A DNA stretch of 64,000 nt. Origin: Ganoderma boninense (Eukaryota > Basidiomycota > Agaricomycetes > Polyporales > Polyporaceae). This document shows positions 33,877 to 45,761 of the stretch, piece by piece. The notes under the pieces were generated by a model. It saw nothing but the letters and a program-made list of their open reading frames with translations. It did no database searches and had not been told where the DNA came from. The stretch's first letter is position 1. The number at the start of each line of letters is the position of its first letter. A program made the position numbers and the translations under genes. The stretch spans positions 729,967 through 793,966 of the forward strand of contig CM035315.1 of NCBI GenBank assembly GCA_002900995.3, written 5' to 3'.

Positions 33877-36800
33877 GCCCCGCTTCCCTGCGCCCATCCG
33901 AACTTACCTCTCGTTATTTTGTTTATTGCTATCTCATTCCCATCTCTCTCCACCTCTCTCTCTCTCTCTCTTCGCGCGCTGCCCCTTCCTCTCGTCTCGT
34001 CTGGCCCCGCCTCGCCCTCGCCCCGTCTTCCCCTCCTCTCTCTGTTCGCCTGATTCCGGCCTCCCGCAGGTGAGAGGTCTTCTTTTCTCTCCCCGTCTTC
34101 ATCCCTTTGGCCCCTTGACGTCTCCGCTCCGTCGTGTCTGCTGTCTGTGTACCACTGTATCATTATCCCGGCGACCCGCCGCTCTGTATCCATTATCCGC
34201 GGCCGCCCCTAGCGGCGGCGGCCCGCTGGCTGGAGGAGGCCCAGCACTTAGTCAACAACACCATTCGCAGGACCATGAGGCCGCATACTCATCATCCGCA
34301 CTCACCCCGATAGGTTATTTCCGCGCCCTCCCGGATCTTTATTCCGTAAATGCCTCTTTTCCCGACCGCGTCTGAATCTTTTCTTCCCTCGCATCTGTAT
34401 CGTCGTCCCACCCGCTCTCTCCTCGCCTCTGGACCGGCTCGCTCTCCTCGCACCCCGCCCCGGTTACTTACCTACTACTTACCGCACCGTTTGCGTTCAC
34501 TTACTCGCCTACCGCCGCGCGCATACGCATACGCATACGCATACCGCCTTACCGCTCTCGCGCGCACTCCGTTATCCGCTCGCGGCCCAGAATAGAGTCC
34601 GCCTGCCCCCGCCTGTCGACGTCTGTCGTGCGAGCGAGTCCCGTGGGTGACGCAGAGCGGCCGGGGTCCCAGGGACCCCGTTTCTGGGACGGGAGCATGC
34701 GGTCGAGAAGCGTCCAAGACGTAAACTCAGCCTGCGCTGCCCGCGGATTGGTCCGCAGCCGCCCTGGCCAGAAGCCCGCCCCAGCGTCGAGTGTACCACA
34801 GCTGTGGTCCCAGCTGAGCGTAAGTTATCGTCGTCCCAGAGTGTCGGGTCCATGGAGAGTGTCCGTGGACATGGCTGAACGAGAACGCGCTGAGCGCTGG
34901 GCGCCGTCGGGTGCCGAGTCTGCCTTGGAAGGTGGCGGGGACGACCGCGAACCGTGGAACGTGGGCCGGCCGGGGTGCTTCGACCCCCGGCGAGACGCAC
35001 ACGAGGGGGCCAGGTGACCCACCGGCGCGTGATGGCGGACAGGCAATGATTGCCTAAAGCTGTAAGGTTGGGATTTATGTCAGCCGCGCGGGCGCGCGAG
35101 GGGTGGGACTCCGAGACTCACTGACAGCGACAGAGGGGCGAAAAACATCGCGATTCCATCAGGAGGCTCCAGAGTCCACGGCCCACGGGCGACGTGTCAC
35201 TGTCTCTCTGGGCTGCTCCCCGAGGCCCGAGCGGCGGGAACACCCGCCCGCCAGGCGACAGAAGGAGAAGGAGCATCGAGCTAAGCTCGCGGGACCGATC
35301 CCGGCATCGGTATCGCGCATCGCATCTGCATCGGGGACGCACGCTCGGGGACCAACAGGCCAACGGAGTACAATGCGTGGGCCCGCACGAACTTCGAAGA
35401 CGAGCATCGCTGAGCGAGAAACCGCCGACGGACAAGGGCACGGTGGCGCGCGCCCGGCGTGCCGTCGTTAAGGTGTATTCGCGGAGTGGGGGGGCGACGG
35501 AGATGAAGGGGCGATCACTGGGCAATCTTGCGCCTAGCCTGCGAACGCGCGCGGATGGGATGGGATGGGCTGGATGCATGACGCCGTCCCTTGTTCTTGG
35601 ACGGGCGATGGGTGCGGCTATAGAAGGAGCGGGAAAACAGAGCTTGCCTCGTGCCCGGCCTGGGTCCCATGTCCAAGCGAGCAGTGTGGGGCGGCCGTTC
35701 CGAGGTTCCCTGCGGGCGGTGTGTATGAGAACGGTGTCTGGGCGATGAGGGGCGCGAAGCTGGTGATCAGGATGCGGGGGGAGAGGCGAAGAACGTTGCA
35801 AGGCGGGATGTGCATAGTTAAGAAAAGGCGATTGGATTGAGAGGAGGTTCTGGTCGACATCGTATATCGCCGATATTACGTCCCTATGGTTGACATTGAC
35901 GGGAGGTCGCGGTCAGTCGCTGAAATGTGGGACAAGAAGGCAGGGAACTCACCATCGACGTGTCTATCTCTAGATGCCTGGCCTCTCCAACTGACACCAT
36001 CACATGCCTACGTAGGACGAAGTGCGGCCAAAGCTGTGCCCACTTCTACGGAAGAAGATGGGAAAGGAAATGTCGGACTGTAAGGAGGAAGGCTAATGTC
36101 AACATATAGGTCGACTAGCTAGAAAGTTCACTCATCTCGGACGGCTCATGTCTACTGGCCAGTAATGGGGTTATTGCGAGGAGAGAACGGCGAGTTGTCA
36201 CCCGAAAACGGTTGAGGAGAGGAATCCTCACTCCGGAGTCAGCATTCTCGCATTGGCGCTATTGAGCGATGCCGGGGTGGGAATGGAAACCTCGATGCCG
36301 GCGGCCCGCTGAAAGCGATAAATGCCGTCTGAGTGTTCAGTAGCCACGCCTGTCGTCGCGCGAAGCACCGCTCGCGTGATAAGGTGAAGGGAGCTGAATG
36401 CCTAAGGGAACGATATTCGAAGGAGAGGGGGGTTGGGGGAGGAGGAAAGATAGGCCACACACCCGTCTCTTTTGAAGGAGTTACTGTAATGCGCCCGTAA
36501 GAGGGACCATCAAGTAAAGGCATCGATCGCAACCACAGAGGCGACAACGAGGAGGAGAACGAGGCGGTTTGTGGGCGCGCTCCCCCTGCACGAGGCGTGC
36601 AGGCGCGCAGGCGCATGATTGTCGAGAGTGCCACTCGGAACGGACCCGCCAGTTGGAAGGGTGCCACCAACCACATGTGGCCGGATTTGTCCTGCAAAAT
36701 GGACGTGTGAGGATTCCAAAATTAACGCTACCGCAGCATGCAGGAAGAACGTCGATGAGTAGTGGCCGCACTCACCTCCTAAAGGCCCAATCCACGCCCG

Positions 36801-38624
36801 ATTGAAATTGATGGAGAATGTGCAGCCAGATACATCAAAGTCGGAGGAGAAAAAATGAGTTGGTATCTGCTAGACCACGGAAGGTATCGCCAGACAGGAG
36901 CTAGTGAATAAGCAAATCATACTAGTTTATGTTCCTCGATCGAATGTGTAGGTTAGAAATAGCCATTAGGGTGAATAGTAACGCCAGCTTGAGGACGAAC
37001 CAGTCGTTGACGAAAAAGCAAGGCTACAGAGAAAATACGGGCGGAGGGAGGGCAGGGGTCGAGGTGGGAGTCAGAGGGAAACGTTTTGAGCATCACGATG
37101 TATAAGAGAGAGAGCGTCAAGATCCAGCGCTTCGGTGTGGTCGGGGGGTGTGGTGGCCATTCGCGGTGCTGGAGCTCGAAAGAGGGGACGGGCGATCGAA
37201 CATGAGGCTTCCGCGTGAAGGAGTTGTGACGGTGCGCTGGCGGCTGGAACAGCGCAAACCTTGTCAGCGCAATGCCGCGCCTGCCTATTCGGGAGTATGT
37301 GGCGCAGAATATCGCGGCGATTCAAGGGCTACTTCGACGAGACAACCGGTCAGGTCAGCTGGAGGAGGGATATCAGCTCTAGCCGCACGTCATGGATGAA
37401 TGGCTCGCAACGATAGCACGGTCGTGGGACACACACACCTTCACAGTGAAACGCGAGCGAGCGTCGCAGACTGTCTTCGCGCGGCTCTAGAGCGCACGGA
37501 ACGCCGCCCAAGAAGGCCACGTCCAACCACAAGGACAGCCGTGTCGGTATGTTGCTGTGGGGAAGAGGAACAGTTGCGCAAGCTCCTCACGTCGCGCAGA
37601 TATATGTGCCCAAGGCTGCCATCGATAGTTGACGCGATCATTTAGATGCGAAGACGGATGTGTGTGATGACTATATGCCGCGTTCGTGCTTCCGACCCCT
37701 GAAATGGCAACTAGAGAGTCAGTGCATACGTACGAGACAGAGCATTGAGCGCGGATGCATCTGAAGCTTCCAACATAGCTCATGGCGATGACAAGATGCG
37801 CGGCCTCGCGCCTCTAGCCAAGTCGACATGCGGATGACACGACCGGGGATTCACACACGCGTGGACGTCTGCGAAGACACTGCTGCGGCACGCAAGAGCA
37901 AAAGAGGAACTCACATGCTAGATATGCCGATCTGTATGTAGAGTGATGTCCAAATCAGACAACATCCGAGCGAAGGCGAGCTTGATCTAGGAGAACAGTG
38001 AAACGCCAGATGTCCGGCCGTAGTCTGACCTGGACTAAAGCGTAGGTTTGCGGTTCGTTCTTGATCAAAACAGGTTTGGACGGTGGTAAAAGCGGAAAGA
38101 AAGCGTTTTATATTGGCTCAATATGGGACATTGCAGCTGATTTGCACTACGTGGACGGTTTTTGTCGAGAGTGTTTTCCTTGAGCAGCCGAAACGTCATT
38201 AGTAGGCGGCTTGGAACAAATTTGAACGCATGCGTATGGTCTTGTTTACTCACCTACGGCACAAGCTTCACTTGGAAAGCTGCACTAGGCGTCCATAGGA
38301 AAGAGCATATAGTGATGGTTAAAGTGCAAGAAAAACGAGATGAATGTGGAGAACAATGTTTGGCGACCGCTGCCGCATGGCTGCGAGGAGGTAAGCGCGG
38401 AGTTGTCCGGCGGCCGGAACCGAGCCCAACGTGTCACAGCCACATCTGACTCGGCTAAGTACGCCTTGGCTGCGTCCACTAGATTAGGCCGCTGCAGTAA
38501 CTTGAACACCCGTCTTCATCCTTCCTACACAGCGCGGCAGTACGTGTATCTCCTCGGAAAACCACCACGACTCGCGGCGTCGTCACTAAATCAGTGCTTT
38601 CTGGCTTATATAGATCGATTATCG
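33877..38624. other. Gene-poor 4.7-kb region
   Basis: Directly after the HMG gene is a strongly CT-rich stretch with a (TC)n run near 33953-33972, likely its 3' UTR. Beyond it only short, overlapping frames are seen and none resembles a family I know. A GCATAC array lies at 34521-34544. Just before the next gene, TTATATAG at 38607-38614 is a plausible TATA-like element for the F-box/WD40 start at 38625. Confidence 0.45.
34521..34544. repeat. GCATAC x4 tandem repeat
   Basis: Four perfect copies of the hexamer GCATAC. No gene is assigned here. Confidence 0.9.
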
Positions 38625-41132
38625 ATGTCGTACTCCATGGTCCATCCACATCAACAGCCGCTACCGGTAGACATCCTTGAAGCAATTGTCGACCAAATTG
38701 ACGATACGACGTCTCTATGTTGTTTTTCTATCACATGCAGTATAGTCTTGCCCCGTACTCGCTACCGGCTATTCAACAGTTTGACCATCCAGACACTGAA
38801 GAAATTGGAGTCTTCCCTCGAGTTCTTCGCGTCACATCCGTGGCTTCGTCCTCTCGTCAAGAAACTCACCCTTTCCGTGGTTCTTCCCCTTGATTACCCT
38901 CACGGGAACATCCCCCTCCTCGCCGTAGTTCCCGTTCATCTCCTCTCACAACTCCCCAATTTACGCGTGTGGTGCATGGACGTTGACAAGGTATGCAAGC
39001 AAGTCTATCTGTCGCTCCACCGCTGCACCCTTTCACGCTACAAGAGGTTCGGAAGCCACATCCAAGACCTAAAGCTATCCTTCATCTGTTTCAATGCCAT
39101 ATCGGACTTCACAGGCCTTGTCTCATCGTTTACTGGTATCCATACCCTCACTTGTTCTTGCATCTGGTTTCGGGAGACCGGAGAACATGTTCAAGCATCT
39201 CAGTCTCCCCTGAAAGTATCAAGGAAGGACTTTATTGCCCGACCACTGAAATTTAGAAATCTACATGTGAGGATATCTGTAGGTATCATGAGTCGTGCTG
39301 ACAATGTCTCTCCTTGAAGCTCGGCGAATCCGTGGACCCCCGTGCGGTTGAGTACCTCCTGAACTCGAACGTGTATGGACTGGACTCTCTTACCCTCACC
39401 GTCGATGCCCCTGGTGTCAAACACGATGATTACTCAGGTGAGCTGCCTACACGCTCCCCTGGCCCGCCCTATCCTGATTATCGCCCCCAGAGCACCTTGT
39501 ACCATGGCTGAGCGGGCTATCGCACCTGAGCACATTGACCTATGTCATATTGTGTGGCAGTTGGAAGTATTGCGGCAGTTTCCGGCCCGGGATATCACTA
39601 CAAAATACCAGTAACCACGAGCAGATCTTGATGCAAGGTTTCCGCCGGGTCATAGAGATCCTCGACCACGTCTCGAGGATGCGTGTGCTGAGGGAAGCTC
39701 GCCTGATATTTGTCACAGACCATATCGACGGCCTCGCGAAATGCATTTCCTGGAACTGTGAACTTTTGATGGCATTCAATGAACTAGAGCAGGTCATCCT
39801 TACTTTCCCTCGCTGTCGCGTCCTGTTCTATGCCACCGAGACAGAGCACAGGGGACGACGGGCTGAATTCTGGCATCGGATCGTTGGTCGTGCCTTTCCG
39901 CGGATGGATGAACGAGGGCGCCTCAGCTTTCCGCTTGCTGGTAAGTGGCCTGCATTCTATTCCTACTACAGAGAACTAACAACCCACACCGTCCAGTCGA
40001 ACCACACTTCGTGGTGGATTCGTTCGCTCATGAATCCTTTGTGAAGTGCTTGGTTGTCTCTCATGACAGTCAATGGGTTGTATCTGCCTCTTCCGATGGG
40101 ACCATCATCATTTGGGACGCTGAGCGCGGCACGATCGTCCACGAATGGTTGGCACACCAATACCCTATCATTACCCTCGCGCTATCCCCAGACAGCCGAC
40201 GACTCGTCTCTGCCAGCGGAGACGGGCCTGACACGCTCTCAGTATGGGACATCGGCGATACTATCTGCAAAGCTGCCTCGCTGGAAGGCCACACGGAAGC
40301 CCTCAATGCCTGCGTCTGGTCTCCAGACGGCACGCTGATCGCCTCGTCCGACCGCGGTGCGGTGCGGGTCTGGGACGCGGTGACGTTCGAACAGCGGGAT
40401 CTGGTGCTCCGGCTCAACGAGCGCGAGCCCGTGTTCATCCCTGGATCTCTGCGGTTCTCTCCGACCGGCCGCCATCTCGCATGGATATCCAAGTCGCTGC
40501 TGGGCACGTACAGGTACGATAACTGCAGCATCTGGATACCCCTGTCTGGGGAACAGCCAAAGAGGCTCGAGGTTCGCCCTCCCCGGATCAGTCACAGGGA
40601 GAATGGATACATCCACGCGCTGTCGTTCCATCCCGGGAGCGGACGCGTCGCCACTGCCTATGGTTTCGCGCGCGGACAACTTGAAGGGAGCGTTGTACGA
40701 ATCTGGGATGTGGCGACTGGCGCTGTGCTCCTCACCATGGCAGGACACAAGGGTATCGTGACAGACGTCTCATTCTCCGCAGATGGCAGGTCGGTGCTCT
40801 CCGCGTCCGCTGACGGTGTCGCGAAGATCTGGGACACCGGGTCTGGGAAAGAGACGGCCTCCTTTAGCCTGGCATTGACAGCTCGGAGTAATATTTCGAA
40901 GGCCCGCTTCTCCCCCGACGGGAAGCACGTCGCCATGGTGTCGTTTCCCCTGGACTCGAAGGTACAACTATGGAGGATCGAGGACGGCGCCAGTGTGGAG
41001 CTGTTTCCTGAGCACGAGGGAGCGTGGAGCATGTTGTGTTCTCTCCAAATGGCGAATTCCTGGCTTCAGGAGATTCTCTGGGCATGGTCTACATCTGTCG
41101 CGTTCCGAGCTTCGCTGAACACTGACTCGTAG
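38625..41132 (+). CDS. F-box-like / WD40 fusion protein, paralogue C
   Basis: Four exons with the same layout and phases as paralogue A: 38625-39266, 39320-39437, 39491-39940 and 39997-41132, giving 781 residues as read. The start MSYSMVHPHQQPLPVDILEA leads into the F-box-like segment (CFSITCSIVLPRTRYRLF), then the leucine-rich middle (NIPLLAVVPVHLLSQLPN, AISDFTGLVSSFTGIHTL), then WD40 blades (WVVSASSDGTIIIWDAE, TLALSPDSRRLVSASGD, VTDVSFSADGRSVLSASAD). The last blade is garbled in the plain reading; one base lost in a G run near 41024 restores VVFSPNGEFLASGDSLGM and a stop at 41125. It lies on the opposite strand and about 16 kb from the A/B pair, so the duplication was not simple tandem copying. 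A role as ubiquitin-ligase receptor is inferred from architecture alone. Confidence 0.82.
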
Positions 41133-44100
41133 CGTCCTTGTGTGATGACATAGACAGGTGAACTACAATGTCTTCTAGCGCAATTCGACGAGTCTGGCCA
41201 TGCTCGAATGGACGATCTACGACAGCGGACGCAGTATCAGTGTTATTCACCCGGAGGACTGATTCTGTCGGGATTGGTTGTGATCTGCAAGACGCAGTCC
41301 ATACCATCCTGTAGTCTGCACCTCGCGAGTACCACGCTATCATCGTCGTCAGCTTATTGATCTGGGGTTCGAACTCTTCAATCGTTTTCACGCTTTCACT
41401 TTCACGGTCTAGGATGCTGATCACAGCTACAGGTCCTGCTACAACCGAATGGGAACAACACAATCCCCGCGCGATACCTTTGCCGTGGCCGCCCGATCAA
41501 GTCGTCGCCGATCCCTGTTCTTCCCCGACTTCGCCCCCTCCAGACTAATAACACACATTCAAACATGTAGGATCGTCCCTGGCAATCACATGTAAGCATC
41601 TCTTTACGTACGGCTCGTCACTGATGTCATCTCTCTCTCGCTCGTAACATGTTCCCGTGCCTACGGACTACACACACTCCGTCGTCGAGAAACACAAAGC
41701 CCCGCCCAAATACGGACAACGCACACTCAAAGCCTCCGTCCCCCGATCCCGCGAGCGATACCCTGGAGGCTGGACCCCGCCTTTCCGTCTTCCTCGGAAT
41801 GCCTTCAAATTCGCGTAAGTTCTGGGCAGGACGGTTCCGCGACCAGTTGCGAAGTCGCGCTGCTGACAAATCCACGCTCCCCGAACCCGATCGAACGCCA
41901 CAACGCCTCTGATCCCGCGCTCCGCCCCGTACGATTCGAATCGCGATCGCACTCGCTCGACACCTTCGCCCTTCCCTAGCATCATCCTGAGGCGGCGATG
42001 CACACCCCCACACCCTGGGCCCCGCGCCAACGCGCGCAAGGAAGTGTCCTGCGCTCCTCTCTCAGTCTGTTCTACTGCCACGGCATCGACATCTCCGTCG
42101 GAATCTCCCCGGCGCCGGCGCCCCCCGATGGCCCGATCGGCGAGATCCCGCCACCATGCCGTGGAGCTTTGATTCTGCCACATCCGTCGAGTCGAGCGCA
42201 GTCCATCGGGGCGTAAGTACAATACCCTCTGCCGCCGGCCCGCTGCTCGACTCGAGATCTCCATTCTCCAGACCCTGGACGCGTAAGCGTAAGTGGCACT
42301 CGGGTTGCTGGTGGTATACCGTATCGGTCCTGATCGAAACCGAAACGCACAGGAGCGGTGCGGATGGGGCGTGGACCAATAGGACACCACAACTCCCCGC
42401 TCTGACAACCGGTAACTTGAATGGAGCGTGCACTGTTTCAAGGGCACAGCGCCGCTGCGGCGCAGCTCAGAGTCCACTCAGTGCGAGCCCAAGTCCGAGT
42501 CCGTGCACTGGTACTGGTAAGCACTGGTCCGCGTATGCATGTCCGAGGCTCCCGATCACCCTTCTAGCTTCGCAGTATGCACTAGCACTGGTGGCGTTCA
42601 AGTTGCCGGCTCGGGGCTCGAGGCTCCCTTGCGCCCCCCGTATGTCTCCGTATGTCCGTATTACTGACCGTACGGCTTCCGCACGCATGTCATTATCAGG
42701 ACCGGGGGCACGGCGGCCCTCTGAATCACTGGCGGCGTCAGCCTGTGCATCAGGGTCCCCCCTCAGCTACCAGTCAGATCGTTCCGGCTGTGGCACGGTG
42801 CGCCGCACTGGCACGGAGTCCACCCAATGCCCACCCCTTGCCGGCGAGGGTCGAGACGGAGATGAGGTTCTAACTCGCAGTCGACTCGGAGTGGACTGTC
42901 AGTGGGGAAGACTCTGTGCCTCTAGCTCACCGGTGTCCGGTACGTCGTGCCCTCTTCGATCGTACGATCCATAACGTTGAGTGACGCAACGAACGCAGGT
43001 GGCATGGTCCGAAATGGCCGCAGCCTGAGCGGCCTCACCTGTACTGCAACTTCTTCTCATCGCCCGGAACGCTGCGCCTATTTCGGACATGTGTATGTAT
43101 GTACGCGACTCTGGCAGCCTGCAGGACGCCTTTGCGTATGTACATAAATACCGTTCCGCACTTCTCCCGCGCCACGACGCCGCCGCCCGGGCTGTACTAT
43201 CAAGTAGTATGCTACTACTATAGGCCCGAGGACCGAACTTCCGAGAGCCGGGCGAAGGCACGAACACGCACCATCGCAGATCCTCCGAGACCTTAAGACT
43301 TCTTCCACCACCACATGTGCCGGTGCTCCGCACTCCCCGAGACAAGTTGCGAGCATCGCCGATGCATCGTCCAAGCAATTATAAGATGCGCGCGCAGTCT
43401 GGACGCACATCATATGTTATGTTGCACCACACGATCCACACATGTACCAGTTATTCCGAAGTATCGATATTACTTGTAATAACGTCTGCCGGAGACTCGC
43501 GGACTCTGAGAGATCTGCTCGAACCCACGGGGCCCTGTTTACTCACACTCCACTACCGCAGATTCAAAGACGGCCGCGGGTGGGTACGAGACCAGGATCG
43601 GCTTCGACTTCCCTGCGCACGCTTGGCTCATCGTCCCTTCCTATCCTGGGGTGCTGCGTATCCGCCGAGCCGCCAGAAGCAGCAGCAGCACCGTCGACCG
43701 AGACCCAGAAGCACACAAACATATGTATGTCCGGGTTCTCATGAGACAACTCGAGCTCAATGCCCAGAACATGATTCGTGGACACTGGACGTACGAGCTC
43801 GAGCACCCCGGAACCTTGCTCGCAAGCCGCATCCGCTCCGTCCGCAGAATCCGAATCCAGATAGCGTAGCTGTAGGTCACCTATCTATCTATGCCTGGAG
43901 GCCCAGTCCGGAACGGAATTCGAAGACACACACAAGAACCCGCACACAATGGATTGTGTACAGCGGTAGCGCTGCACGATGGGTGATCCGGACCCGGGGT
44001 CGTCCATGGATGTGTTCGATGTTTCGATGTTCAAACAAATGAATACCATCTCGTTCCTATCGATCCGGGACGTGTCTACGGACAAAAGTGGATAAGGGCT

Positions 44101-44957
44101 AGCGTGCGTGCGTGCGTGTGTGCGTCGAAGGGGGTCGTGCAAAACAAGGGTCGGTCTATTCTATCATCTATCATACCACCTACGAATGGGGTGGGGCGGG
44201 GAGCTATATCTAGTACATCTAATGTAAACCCACTGCTGTATACAGCCGGATACAGTGGCCGGGAACGGGGCTGGGCGAGGCGATTATACGAGCGATATGC
44301 ATATGTATATCATCGACGCTGGGAGCGACTGTGCGCAGAAGGGCAGGCGCCAGAGGGACGAGACTCAGGACTGGGGAAACATCATGCAATAAACGTTGCA
44401 ATTGTAGTGCAAAGCGAGACAGAGGCATTAACGATTAGCTACTTAAAAAGTAACGAATGGGTAGTGGCGCGAGACAGACGGTTCGGTGGCCGAGAGTTCG
44501 AGCTCAGGTCGTGTCGCGATCGTATCGTGCGTGGTATCGTGGTATCGTGTCGAGTCGTGTGTTCGGGGGGTAGAACGGTCACGGGATAACTGGAGAGCAC
44601 CGTCGGGAGTGACTGAAGGAGTGTATCTAGTGCGGAGGGAGGGAAGCGCGCGTGTGCATCTGATTCTGTATGCGAGGGGTGGGAGCGCGGAGATGAGGAG
44701 GAGGAGGACGAGGAGGGAGAAGAGAGGAAGCGAAGAAGCACGGAAAGGAAAACACGCGATGAATGCAGAGTGCAGGGAGGATGCGAGGGCGGCCCGTCGG
44801 CCGAGGGGGTGCGCAGATGCGAGATGGGCGCGATGATGGAGAGACGGGGGCCGTGGGGGGCTACGAAGGGAAATGAAGAGGATGATGAACGTGAAATGAG
44901 ACGATGATGCTGAGAACAACGGGCCGCGAGCAGAGGAGAGAGTGGCGCGGACGAACG
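41133..44957. other. Gene-poor 3.8-kb region
   Basis: I find no recognisable gene. A plus-strand frame at 41649-41912 begins with ATG and is open for 87 codons but resembles nothing I know. A GCGTGC-type repeat lies near 44102-44122. The rest is unassigned. Confidence 0.4.
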
Positions 44958-45761
44958 TCACCGGGACGCCGAGCGCCGCTTGCTGAGCCTCGAGCTCGAC
45001 CGTGACCGCGAGCTGTCACGGTCGCCCCAGTCGATGTTGGGGCGAAGGCCGGTGAGGATGCGCTTGAAGAGGGGATCACCACCCTTCTTCGTCGGGCTGC
45101 CCGCCTTGCTTCCGCCACCACTGCCGCTGCTCCGTGAGTGCGAATGCGAGTGTGACGAGGACCGCATGCGGTCGACGTGCGCGCCTGCGGGAGCGACGAC
45201 AACGAAGTGTTCACCAGGACGCGCCACGGGAAGGACTGTCGTCTTGCCCGGCACGTAGTCATACTGTTTGTACGTGACACGGGCACCTGGAGGGGCATAG
45301 ACCATATGCGAACCCCTTTGAGCTGGTACGACTTGGTGCGCTTGGGGCGGGGCGGGATACGGGTACGGGTTGCGGACGTCTGGGGGTTGGGACCCAGAAC
45401 GATGGTGATGGTGGTGATGGTTTCGAGATGTGGATGTCGTATGCGGGCGAGGGGCAGGTGTTTGGGCGTATGCGAGGGCACGGGATGTTTGTCCGTATCC
45501 AGACGGTGCAGGAGGGTTGAGGTTGGCAGGGAGGGTCCGTGAGCGGGAGGGTTGTGGACGCTCTCTGGGACGAGTGGAAGAAGTCTCCTGACGAGAGGGA
45601 GGGCTCGGACGGGCAGTAGTATTGGGAGAGGGAGAGCCATCAATGAAGGGGTTGCCGTACCCAGAACGCCAATAGGACTGATCGCTGGCCCACTTCCCGA
45701 CCCCTGCCATTTTTGCTTGGAAACGCTCCATAGCGTCCGGAGAATAGTCGTATTCCGTCAT
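44958..45761 (-). CDS. Conserved basidiomycete protein starting MTEYDYSP, function unknown
   Basis: A single exon of 267 residues with ATG at 45761. It begins MTEYDYSPDAMERFQAKMAG, then GKWASDQSYWRSGYGNPFIDG. A low-complexity Pro/Ser/Arg region with a His run follows, then a compact conserved-looking part: HMVYAPPGARVTYKQYDYV, GKTTVLPVARPGEHFVVVAP. It ends in Ser/Arg-rich sequence including LFKRILTGLRPNIDW. I recognise the MTEYDYSP opening as a recurring hypothetical family in Agaricomycetes, with no known activity. No signal peptide, membrane segment or catalytic motif is visible. Basic, Ser-rich ends suggest a regulated cytoplasmic or nuclear protein, which is weak inference. Upstream, TATATATG near 45959-45966 on the same strand is a possible TATA element about 200 bp from the ATG. 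Confidence 0.75.
   Translation of the reverse strand: MTEYDYSPDAMERFQAKMAGVGKWASDQSYWRSGYGNPFIDGSPSPNTTARPSPPSRQETSSTRPRERPQPSRSRTLPANLNPPAPSGYGQTSRALAYAQTPAPRPHTTSTSRNHHHHHHRSGSQPPDVRNPYPYPAPPQAHQVVPAQRGSHMVYAPPGARVTYKQYDYVPGKTTVLPVARPGEHFVVVAPAGAHVDRMRSSSHSHSHSRSSGSGGGSKAGSPTKKGGDPLFKRILTGLRPNIDWGDRDSSRSRSSSRLSKRRSASR

Noticed and set aside
41360..41385. GGTTCGAAC-like T-loop, possible tRNA
   Set aside because: No matching acceptor or anticodon stem could be paired around it.
41668..42477. Minus-strand frame of 269 codons
   Set aside because: Low-complexity Arg-rich translation, no family resemblance, no supporting splice sites or start context.
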